From Lineus longissimus (taxonomy: Eukaryota > Nemertea > Pilidiophora > Heteronemertea > Lineidae), in contig NC_088311.1 of assembly GCF_910592395.1 (NCBI RefSeq), forward strand, positions 19,100,501-19,164,500: DNA of 64,000 bases. The letters are read 5' to 3'. The position numbers were made by a program, and so were the translations under genes. Each line of letters opens with the position of its first letter. Within the stretch, counting starts at the first letter, position 1. Positions 1 to 9,700 of the stretch are shown piece after piece. The notes below the pieces were generated by a model. The model saw only the letters and a list, made by a program, of their open reading frames with translations, ran no database searches and was not told the origin of the DNA.

Positions 1-626
1 ACATGACATGTTACGACTAGTTAGAAGGAGCAAAAAATATAGCACAGTATACGAAAGATTCTTTCATATGCTGACGTAATCATGGATGGTTTACAAAAAG
101 TAACAACAGTTTCATATTATTATCGTCAATAGAAGTATCGTCATTGTAAGTGTTACCTTCACATCTATCTGCCGCCCAGGGGAAATCATTGATCTTCAAT
201 AACATTGGAGAAATGTACAACAAGTACATATGTTCACCATTTTATTCATTCAACATGTTATCATTGACATTGATGCAAGATATGCACCCTCGCCCTCGGG
301 CTATCAGCGTAACACAATGCCCATGTATAGAAATTTCTTGATGATTCTTTCCAATCAATGACAACCAAATACGGTTGAAAGTTTTGTTAGAGATCGAAAC
401 GCTTCAAACTGAATCCGAGTTTGATAAAATTGTCATCTGGATACATTTATTAGTATACATATGAAAAATGCAGGGGGAAAGGACTTCATGAGTCTATCAA
501 ATGATGAATACTTTACTAAATATAAACTGTTAAACTAAATGAGATTGATTTACAGTATGTGTGGATGGACAGTAGCTGTGATGGACTCTGCTTTTGGCCT
601 ATAGGACAAAAGTCACCATAAGCCAA

Positions 627-815
627 TACAGTGGGACAGGAACCTCCCTTAGCGGACACCTCTCTATTTAGGACAACCTCTATATTATTAAGGTCACTAC
701 TTTTGGTTCCAAATTGGCTGTTTCCATTCAATGTGACCTCTAATCTGGACACCTCTCTAATATGGACAGCACTTGTCAGTACCGAGGGTGTCCTTAATAT
801 AGAGGTTTTACTGTA
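627..815. mobile_element. MITE family 1 copy (GAACCTC ... AGGTTTTACTGTA)
   Basis: Begins TACAGTGGGACAGGAACCTC and ends AGAGGTTTTACTGTA, so its ends are inverted repeats. The interior has the family hallmarks CTCTCTATT-AGGACA, TTTTGGTTCCAAATTGG, and CACTTGTCAGTACCGAGGGTG. Other copies are at 20031-20284, 31991-32075, 32831-32968 and 37379-37560. No transposase is encoded, so it is non-autonomous. Confidence 0.8.
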
Positions 816-1083
816 TAACCGACAGATAGCGGCACTCAAAATTGCAGCTCTCACCTTGAGGAAGTAACTCTTTGGAGAATGACTCCTTCATGGCTTCAGA
901 AGTGCGGAGCAGACACTATATTATTATAAAGAAGACACTATCAGATCTACAGTGCCAAAGAATTGAGAATTTGAGACAGAAAATATCAAACAAGAAGCTG
1001 AGCACTACTTTCATCATTGATTGGGAAAAGAAAATCCAGTATTTGGACTCCTAGTTCATCCTGATTTCCGATCATTTAGTCTG

Positions 1084-1097
1084 GTAACCAAGGCAAC
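1084..1097. promoter_or_regulatory. X-box-like (RFX-type) motif
   Basis: GTAACCAAGGCAAC fits the RFX X-box consensus GTNRCC-N(0-3)-RGYAAC exactly, with a 2-base spacer. A second, one-mismatch site lies 58 bases downstream. Being in a DOT1L intron, a regulatory role is only an inference. Confidence 0.4.
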
Positions 1098-1154
1098 AGT
1101 CCAACCAGCCTCTCAGCAAGCTGGCCACTTGACATTGGCATGGTTTAGCTTCCA

Positions 1155-1167
1155 GTTGCTAGGCAAC
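1155..1167. promoter_or_regulatory. Second X-box-like motif
   Basis: GTTGCTAGGCAAC is a near-palindromic RFX-type site with one mismatch to the consensus left half. It pairs with the site at 1084-1097. Confidence 0.4.
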
Positions 1168-1585
1168 ACTTCTGTTCTGGCTGTCTACATATACGTACTT
1201 TACTAACCCATTATTTGATAAGACGATGTAGGATCCCAACGGCAAACGCGGGTTGCGAATGCTGACGTAGGAAATGTACGTAGATCGTTGCAATGATGGC
1301 ATTTTATTTGCATCATGCTAAGAAGCAGGCTTGCATAAGGAGTATGTAGCACTGACGTCACTGTACATTTTTTTGTAAGCTCATTTGCTAGCAATAGCAT
1401 CACTCAGCCATGGGGAAAAGACTGTCATGGATGAGCAGGATGAGAGTGCGATCTTTTCTGGCAGCACAATCAAATAAGTCAAGCTGGATGGCATAGCAAA
1501 GATGGTACGCTTGGGATTAGTAGCGTAAGAATGGTTAAAAGCTGGAGATGTATTTTCAGTGTTCTCAACAAGGCCATTTGTCAGG

Positions 1586-1770
1586 GCGTCCCACCTTTAC
1601 CTTGGGGGCTTTTCACCCTACTTTGCTATAGAGTTTTGTGGAGGGTATCTATAGGGCGACCCTATTGCTGGCCACTCTATTGCACAGTGGCAAAACTTCT
1701 TTTCTGAGACACTATATTTTCCGTAGAAAAGATAATCTTTTGGCAGACGACCCTATTTTGGCTGTTGGCC
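1586..1770 (+). repeat. Dispersed repeat family 'CCACCCTACCTTG', copy 1
   Basis: Shares CACCTTTACCTTGG, TTCTATAGGGC-like, GCACAGTGGCAAAACTTCTT and ACCCTA blocks in the same order and orientation with 7252-7395 and 18836-19035. The three copies are diverged. Confidence 0.6.
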
Positions 1771-2777
1771 TAAATGCTTCCAATCGCTTTTGTACCGAAT
1801 ATGTTGTACTAAGTATGGCTCATACTCCTACTCATATGGCAGATTATCGTATGTATTATGCCAACATGACCAATATCAATGAAAAGTTATGATACTGAAA
1901 TTACAGGCCTACATGTATGCCTTGTAATTTGTAGTATATGTATTTTAAAATAGTAATTGGCAATGTCCTCGATACCCCATTAACAACGACCCATAAATCA
2001 CACACAAGTCAGGGACAGACTTGGTAAAATGGTACTGCCACATATTGAAGCCCAGAAGTTGGAAATGTACATCAATTCATGATTTAACCCTTGATCGTTC
2101 AAGACGTGATCCAATGAAACTGCCACATTTTCAGTCATCGGTTAAGTAGGGCTACCTAAGCAAAGCCAGGGCAGCATTCATGACTGTGTACATTACATGT
2201 ACATGAACACCAATAGTCTAGACCAACACAAATTTTATGATCATCAATCATATTGTGGTGATCAAGTTACATGAATGTAAACAGTACATCATGTACATTA
2301 TATAATGTCCAGGGAGGAACATTTTTACTACCACTGAAGATTCAGCATGCTGCTGACAGTCCTGCAAGGGGTTGAAGCATTACTAGTGCCATTAGTGAAG
2401 GGCGTCAATATCGAAGGAAAGTTGAACAATAACATATGGTCACTGTCATTGACAGACAGCCAAGTTTGCAACAAGAACAACAGGTGCACACTTGTGTATT
2501 ACACTACTGTACCTATATAGACTATGCTCAACCTCGACCTTGAACCTAATTGAGGATAACATGCCACTGGATTTTAAAATTTAAGGTCAAGGACTCGGGA
2601 TAACACCTCCACCTTTGGCTTGTGATTGTGTCATCATGGTCATAATACAGACATAAAACAACTTCACATCATCTGGCAAAACCCCCTCCCCTGCCTTAGT
2701 CCGTATCTCTCAAAATCCATTTTCTAAAGCAAAGCCATGATGTTTAGTGTACAGTCAACGAGTCTTTGCTAACTTAC

Positions 2778-2841
2778 CAACTGACGCAATCCATCGATAG
2801 CTCTGTTGAACTTATCACACAGACTCTTCATGCTAGGAAAG
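2778..2841 (-). CDS. DOT1L: DOT1L exon 4
   Basis: A 64-bp exon encoding S(split)FP then SMKSLCDKFNRAIDGLRQL. Two acceptors are possible (TTCCAG at 2842 and a CCTAG 10 bases further in). The outer one keeps the SFxSM residues seen in vertebrate DOT1L and is preferred. Donor GTAAGT, phase 0. Confidence 0.92.
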
Positions 2842-5565
2842 CTGGAATAAAATACGTATTAAGACGTCATCATATGATTAGATCCTTTTTTTCTTCTTGT
2901 ATAGTTTGGCAAATTGTTTGGAATCATGCATTACTCCATGCTTGCCCTTTACGAAGGGAGAATTGGGACGGGGCCTTCTTTTATTAAGGGACGTCACACA
3001 GGTACCCTGCTTCCCTTAAAATGTACTCAAGGACTGAAAGAGTGTTCAGATCATGCCATGCCGTTGATCCTGAAAGGATCTAAGTACCACGATGCTCAGT
3101 TCACTAGGTTTTTAGTTGAAGAATCAGACAACATTGCTTTTCGTGGCCAAGTTTGCTTTGATTTTGAACAAGGTCAAGGAACTCAAGAGCGTCAACTTAC
3201 CTTTTTGTGTCATAATCATTTAGGACATGATTTTCCATGGCAAGCTTTAGTTCGGGGACATCCTCACACACATAACTGAAGAAAAGACAAACATCATGAT
3301 GAGCTACACTCAAGGACAGTTTTTTAAGAATAGATGTAAAACCCCAAGGTTTTCATGTCAAGGGAGGATAGTGAGTTTGACCACAGCGCAACAGGCCGTG
3401 TAACTAGCTTTTTGGTCATGGGGGCCGAGACATCACTGATTTCACTGACTGTGACACACTTGGACTTAGATTTGGAAAGGGCTGGGGGCACATGCCTACT
3501 TTGGAGAGCATTATGTGAAAATAGAGCACATGCTTGCTTTCCCCAGTTAGAACGGAAACCATCTCCATCCTGCACTTGAAGAGCTTCCCATCATTCATGA
3601 TGATTGATTTTTTGGTTTCTGCTACGGTACATGTACATCCTGGTTGCTCTAGCGGCAGCTGGCAAAGACCCAAGATCTAGTACAATAATCTCATTAGTTT
3701 CGCGGGGCCATTGGTTTGACATCTAACTTGGAAGATTCTGCGGGCCATTTTGAGACAAAGTACACTCTGACTCTGAGTACATGTGAGTACATGTAACACA
3801 CTGTTAAGTGTGAAACTAGAGACAGAGAAAGAGTGAAACCTCTTACATTTTAAAAACAACAGCCAAATGAATGGTTACAGCGACTGTTGTGTAGTGCAAG
3901 TCAGACATACACTACAGTACAGGTATGTACTAATGTAGGTTTGGACGATTTTGAAGAAGTTTGTTTGGGTGCTGACCAGTCATGCATTTCATTCAGAACA
4001 AAATGTCACCATGGCATTTATAGTATACCAATCAAGGTGCATTGTAAATGGAACTTCGCGCCAGTTTACTCAAAAAAAACCGTTGGGAGCCACAACAAAG
4101 CCAAATCAGCAAACAAATATGACAAGAGACTATGTGGTTGCCTATCACTAACATGACTAAGAACATGTACCATTCATCATCCATTGTTTTGGTTTTTGGT
4201 GCTTTTTTCAGATTTGTTGCTTTGGCTCTGTCCCAAGAACGGCCACCTCCAACTGCTGCAACGTCAACTACACATCATGAATGCAGCAGACAATTACTCA
4301 TCTCTTGACGTGTAGTTGACATAGACTCATAGTGCCAGTTGGTGGACTGGAAGCTGTTATGGGCCACAACAAACTATGTTATTTTGTTTGTAGTCCCCTC
4401 CCCCCCCCCCCCCCGTAAGGTGGGCTTATGATCCATGATTGATCCTCACAGTGGCATTGGCGGACTGTCACTGTCAGATGACACATTAAAATATTTCCAA
4501 GTGAAACTTTTGGTGATGACACATGTAGTCAAGAGTTCGCATCACATCAATGCGCCCTTCTACAAATGTTCTCCTAACCAATACAGTTGTAAATAGTTTG
4601 TTATCAATCCGCCAGTTTTGACCATACTATTGTTTACAAACAAAAACTCGTCTTCAGGTAGAAGTGTAATAACATGTACACTGCCTGGTATGGTTGAATT
4701 TCACTTCCTACCTGGACACAAAGCCTGTTTGAAATTGACCAAGGCCTCTTAAATAGTATCCAGAACATGTGAGACACCAAGTCCATATCAAGCCATGTAC
4801 ATTTAATTGGATGCTTACCTTGAGACAAGAATTTGTTTATCAACAAGGGTATGGCCTAACTGGGGGATTACCCCGATTTTCTCCAGTCCATGAATTGCAA
4901 AAATCCTCACGCAACCGTTCCTTCCACCAAGTGCCAGTGCTGTGCCGAAGCCCGATCAATTGGCGCCATTGTGAATTTTTCCAATTTTCTCGAAAAGACG
5001 AGCGCGCCGGTGCAAAGCTGATCAACTTGACTGAGCACAGTGTCAGCGGGGGACGGAAAGTTGCGAAAGGGGCAACGTGTTGAATTAAGGCTGCTTGAAA
5101 GTGCGCGAGGACGATTGTATTGTAATGGTAAAGATCGCGTCCACGATTCATACCGGCTCTGTAACCACCTTGGTGATGGAACAAAAACACAGAATGAGGA
5201 CAGAGTCAACTTGTCAGACGGGAATTTTTTTTTAATTCACCAAAAATGCAAAAAAAGTCAAAATCTTACTCACCGTATGGTATCAATAACTTCATTTGCC
5301 CCATCACGGCCATCCTGTAAGAAAACCATGAACTGAAGTTTACTGAACATATCATAATTAAATGGGCAAAATGTCAAGAAATATTGTGTGTATTCATGTA
5401 CACATAGATGTACATAGTAATCACATTTACACTACAAATACACAGGGGTGTTGATAATCCACACGAAATTCCTCAAAAACGGAAACTCACCGTCCCCTGT
5501 AAAGGCCATGTATATACGACGGCTTCCGAACCAGCCGGGCTATGAAGACATAAATCCATTTCCAT
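2778..5565 (-). CDS. DOT1L: DOT1L histone H3-K79 methyltransferase, N-terminal part (4 exons, continues left of window)
   Basis: Spliced minus-strand CDS with exons 5565-5491, 5314-5274, 3275-3201 and 2841-2778, giving 85 codons. All junctions are GT-AG and the phases match. The protein begins MEMDLCLHSPAG, continues through VVYTWPL, DGANEVIDTIR, YVCEDVPELKLAMEN, NDYDTKS and LCDKFNRAIDGLRQL, and follows the vertebrate DOT1L N-terminus block by block. DOT1L is a non-SET, SAM-dependent nuclear enzyme that methylates H3K79 on nucleosomes and is tied to elongation and damage signalling. Only the leading helical part of the catalytic domain is here; the SAM-binding motifs should lie in exons left of position 1. 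The ATG at 5565 is the first in frame after an in-frame TAA in the upstream sequence. The gene is divergent from the RAD54L gene. I searched 1-2777 by eye for the next conserved block (WKGT...) and did not find it. Confidence 0.93.
3201..3275 (-). CDS. DOT1L: DOT1L exon 3
   Basis: Acceptor TTCTTCAG and donor GTAAGT bound 75 bp encoding YVCEDVPELKLAMENHVL then NDYDTK, the most conserved part of the visible protein. A plus-strand reading frame of 121 codons over the same bases is a shadow. Confidence 0.95.
3276..5273 (-). other. DOT1L intron 2
   Basis: No exon recognised. It holds a C-run at about 4398-4414 and, at about 4870-5150, a diverged copy of a dispersed repeat also found at about 44770-45065 (shared words AAAAATCCTCAC, TTTGAAAGTGC, GTCCACGATT). 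Otherwise nothing identifiable. Confidence 0.5.
5274..5314 (-). CDS. DOT1L: DOT1L exon 2
   Basis: A 41-bp exon between a TTACAG acceptor and a GTGAGT donor, encoding DGRDGANEVIDTI and two bases of the next Arg codon. It is too short for ORF calling and was found by homology to the HHDAAHEIIETIR block. Confidence 0.92.
5491..5565 (-). CDS. DOT1L: DOT1L exon 1 (residues 1-25)
   Basis: Reads MEMDLCLHSPAGSEAVVYTWPL then QGT, and ends with a GTGAGT donor in phase 0. A second in-frame Met is at residue 3. It aligns with the vertebrate start region containing the SPVGAEPAVYPWPL block. Confidence 0.92.
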
Positions 5566-6653
5566 GTTTACTCCAGTACGTGCACACGCTTTGAAAATGA
5601 TCCAATTGTGATGTTATGAGTCAAAATTCGACCATTTTTAAGCAGGTTACATCCCACACAGTCACTTTAGACACCATCCATGTGAGGAAGCCATGGATCA
5701 CGTGAAGATTTTCAATGTTTTGATTGGGTAGCCTCGTTTTCAGAAGTGGGTGAAATGATAAGAACATGGCGGCTATTTTGAAGCTACAGTGTCATGTGTG
5801 TTGTCAGATTTCTCCTTTCTTTACGCTATTACTCTATATTTAATGCAATAAACGATATCAACTAATATTCTAATGAAAGGTCAACATTTCACCTTCACGA
5901 ATATGCATAATTGAAGTTTGTGGGATTTGTGAAATGGTGAGGAAATGGATAAGTTCAAGAATTGTATTCTTTATTTTTATTTTTATTTGGAATGCACTAT
6001 GCATGCATGATTTTGAATGCATGAGAGGAGTGATGCATGCATTCACAAGAACATCCCAAAAACCCATGACACCATGCACACGGCACATGACACCAAGACT
6101 GAATTGACCCATGCATGTGAAGCGACGGAAATAGCTCTACCAGGTCCAGTGACCAGTATCGTCCATCCATCCATCCCAGGCCATGCTCTAGCTAGTATAG
6201 ATCCATGCACTTGATTGGGACCTACGTTTACGAAAACGTCGCGTCTCGTCACGTTACAGTAATGTAAAATGCATGGTGACGTGACGATGGCCAACACTAC
6301 GTCATGTAAACGTTGTTCCCAATCAAGTGCATGAATCTATAGAAGTATTTTATTTGCAACCCCCCCCCCTGCACTGCACCATCCATGGGGCCTGGCCCTG
6401 TAGCTGTACACTCCGGACGCAGTGGACTGGCCTCGTTCCTCGCCCTAACCACTGTGACAAGTGGTGAGCTTTCTGGCGGTTTTGTACCAACGACCACCAC
6501 GAATTGGCAGGTGAATCAATGCGGTGCCGATAGTTTATCAACTGGCTGGAAGGGGCGCTGTAGTCGGAATAACCTCTTGATGATAGTGAAAAATCGATGA
6601 ACCATTTTTGTAACGACCTGCCAACAGAAACTCTAATGCTGTCCATTTTTTAG
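5566..6653. promoter_or_regulatory. Divergent DOT1L / RAD54L promoter region and RAD54L 5' end
   Basis: Lies between the DOT1L start codon (5565, minus) and the first RAD54L exon found (6654, plus). AACATGGCGGC at 5763-5773 matches the YY1 promoter motif. The RAD54L initiator exon must be here or further left. One weak candidate is ATG at 5934-5936 directly followed by GTGAGG, which would splice M to RRSLAPSQ as in vertebrates; another is ATG at 5766 with a poor donor. Neither is proven. A palindromic element occupies 6198-6339. Confidence 0.5.
6198..6339. mobile_element. Short palindromic MITE-like element
   Basis: Ends are a 23-bp inverted repeat with one mismatch (6198-6220 and 6317-6339, core ATGCACTTGATTGGGA), and further complementarity continues inward around ACGTTTAC. 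The length is 142 bp and there is no coding capacity. Confidence 0.7.
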
Positions 6654-6758
6654 AGGCGAAGTCTGGCCCCGAGTCAGGTCAGTCTGGGCGTTGGAAATGC
6701 GAAGAGAAAGACCTGTGGCTCAGACAGTGATGGAGAGGATGACTGGTCCCCATCTGTG
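6654..6758 (+). CDS. RAD54L: RAD54L exon 2 (residues 2-36)
   Basis: Acceptor TTTTTTAG, donor GTGAGT. Starts RRSLAPSQ, the conserved extreme N-terminus, which is needed for RAD51 contact in this family, and ends DDWSPSV. It has no in-frame ATG, so the start codon lies in an unseen upstream exon. Confidence 0.95.
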
Positions 6759-9700
6759 GTGAGTAGGAGGGCATCAGAGGCCAGATGATAAATGCCTTTG
6801 TTGCCAGTGATTAATTCTACATACAGTAGAAAATGGCATTGCACGGAAAGAACCTATTCTCTCAAAACCAATTTTCATTTTTATATTCATTGTAGTCATT
6901 CATTCAGAGCTGCAACATTTCAAGAGCAAGAATGTCCATACAGATGTTCTCCCCCAACACACACAAAATAAATATTCTCTGTCAGCGTCCAAAATCAGGA
7001 CAGGCGAGGACAAGAAACACAACTTTTTATCATACCCGGCCTTATCTTGATAGTTTTATTATTTCTTTTAAGGTAAAGAAGAGGACCAAGGCAATCTCAT
7101 CGATGCAAGGAAGTGAGAATAACCCACACCAATTTATATCACCATATCGGCGCCCTCTGGCCCTTGTAGCAAATAAAATGCCACTATTTCCAGATATGGG
7201 AGGATCCTCGCACGTAAGTTATTGCTTTTGTTGACTTGGACTTGGAGGAGGAATACCCACTCTACCTTGGAAAAGCCCCCCTACCTTGCCCTCGAATTTT
7301 GTAAAGGGTTTCTATAGGGCCACCCTAGCTTGTGTTGCACACTGGCAACATTTCTTATCAAAGGATACAACCCTACCTTGACAAAATCCTGATGCGATCT
7401 CTGAAAAATGTCCAAGTGCAAGTATTTTTTTAAGGTGTTTTGTATGTACATGTATAACAAGAAGGCCTCATTTTACTTCTCAAAGTGAGCACTAGCATTT
7501 GTCCCAGTGTTACTGGCGTTCTTTCTAGGGGTTCTGATCTATTGAAGTCCTTCATGTCTAATCAATACATTTCTCTTCTGTACAATTTTTAGGAAAAACT
7601 CATTAAGAAGATTCTCTCTAAGCCATTCAAAATCCCCATCCCTAATTACCAAGGTTAGTGTTGCGTAAGGCCACATGTTCTGTATTTCTTGGTTTAAAGG
7701 AATGATTCACAAAAAGTTATTGCCAGGTCATTGTAATAAAATAAAATTGAGACAAATGTTGGTGTTTGTTGGTATCGTTACAAGGCATTTCTCTGAAGTA
7801 TTAAAGATGAGCCATTGTGAAGTTGATTTGTACCATAAATTTATGTAAAAATGACTTAGTGAGTAAGATCACAAAGCCTAGATTTTATTTTTCCCGACCA
7901 TATGCTTTGAAGACCCCGAATTTAAGGTCGGCTATCCTGTAAAACAAGAAATGAAAAATGTGTGGCCTAAAGGTCGGTTATACTTTAACATCTCGAGTAC
8001 GCTGTAGTACTGACATAACCCTGAGGTCGTTTCATCGTAACTTAATGAATGGTTGTGACCTTCTCTGGCATTTCTCGAGATCACCTTTGCAATGTATACC
8101 TGTTGTGAGTGGGCATTGCAATAATTGCAGTGAGTAGGCATTGCGATGCATTGATTAGTTGCATTTAAAGGTCTATCCCATTCATTCAAAAATTGGAAAA
8201 TCGAACCGTAATTTGAACGTTTCAAATCAAATGTAAATGCTCACTGAATTAGTAAATGATAAATTTCAATAATGCAGTTGAGTAGACAGATGTACCAAGA
8301 CTATTCATACCAAGTTTCAGGGAATTTGCATGCGTAATAACATCATGATGGCATTGTGTATCATAGCAAAAATGAAATTACAGACATCAGGTCAACTCGA
8401 ATTGATTACTTGAAGACGGGTCAGTTGGGTTACGTCATTTCAATCAAAGGTTTCTAAGGACAGCCCAACCCTTTGCAATTGATGATAACCTTCTGATGGC
8501 ATATTGAGACTGTCCAATCTACATGTAGGATTGCCCTTTGACCAATCTAGCCTTTGCAGAGATCATGTATACATGAACCACATCTATCCGAAATTCATTT
8601 CATGTTGCTTTGCATTAGTAAATAATAAATTTCAATAATGCAGTTAAGTAGACAGATATACCAAGACTATTCATACCAAGTTTCAGGGAATTTGCATGCG
8701 TAATAACATCATGATGGCATTGTGTATCGTAGCAAAAATGAAATTACAGACATCAGGTCAACTCGAATTGATTACTTGAAGACGAGTCAGTTGGGTTACG
8801 TCATTTCAATCAAAGGTTTCTAAGGACAGCCCAACCCTTTGCAATTGATGATAACCTTCTGATGGCATATTGAGACCATCCAATCTACATGTAGGATTGT
8901 CCTTTGACCAATCTAGCCTTTGCAGAGATCATGAATACATGAACCACATCTATCCGAAATTCATTTCATGTTGCTTTGCATTTTTCAATAGCGTGATTCT
9001 TTAACAATGTCTTCTGTTCAACAGGGAGTGTCCTTGGTGGTAGGGCTCTTGGAGTTCGCCGGCAAGGAGCCCGACAGGCCCTCCATGACCCGTTGGAAGA
9101 GGGCGCGCTGGTCCTGTATCATCCTCCTGAGCTCAGCGCACATGAGCAGATGAAGGTAGACATGTAAGTTTGGTAGAATATCTCTCAAGGACACTGGGGG
9201 ATGACTGCATTTAGGTTTTATAGTCAAACTCAAGAATTTCTACTTGTCCACAGGGCACCAACTTTCAATAGTAAAGTGAACTGTCCAACTGATAATTTAG
9301 CTGTTCGGGGCTAGTAGACATGTGGGAAAATCGAACCCTGACAAATGACATTAGGGGAACAACTTCTCGCTCAAGTCTCATGAAATCTCAAAGACCCTCT
9401 AACGTTGTGCTTGGGATTTACGAATGTTTCTTGTGTCGAGGTATAATATTGTGGCCAAATTTCCTCATACCAGGAAGTGTTCTTATTTGTACATTTTGTT
9501 TTCCTGTGTCTCATTGATTTTAATGCCACGACCAAGTCAGGATTTTATGCTGATCAATAGGAACGGACATTCATTGTCATGTGAGTTAATATCACGTCTT
9601 CTATCAGCCGTATTCAAATGTGGTTCCTGCTCCGTAAAAATACATCACGAATGCTTCCGAAAACACCCGCGGCCAGCTTCGTGACGCCGGAGTTATCAAC

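Larger units (their letters stand above)
1..2777 (-). other. DOT1L intron 4 (partial)
   Basis: No coding exon recognised. Contents that can be named: a MITE copy at 627-815, two X-box-like motifs at 1084-1097 and 1155-1167, and a copy of the ACCCTAC-type dispersed repeat at about 1586-1770. The rest is AT-rich with many ACATGTA words and nothing else I can identify. Confidence 0.6.

Noticed and set aside
2914-3279. 121-codon plus-strand frame
   Set aside because: It is a shadow over DOT1L exon 3, which is on the other strand and has conserved sequence and splice sites.
4398-4414. C homopolymer
   Set aside because: A simple homopolymer with length likely affected by sequencing; no further meaning can be supported.
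5040-5336. ATG|GTAAAG at about 5124 as a RAD54L start exon
   Set aside because: It falls within a dispersed repeat also present at 45 kb and inside the DOT1L transcription unit.
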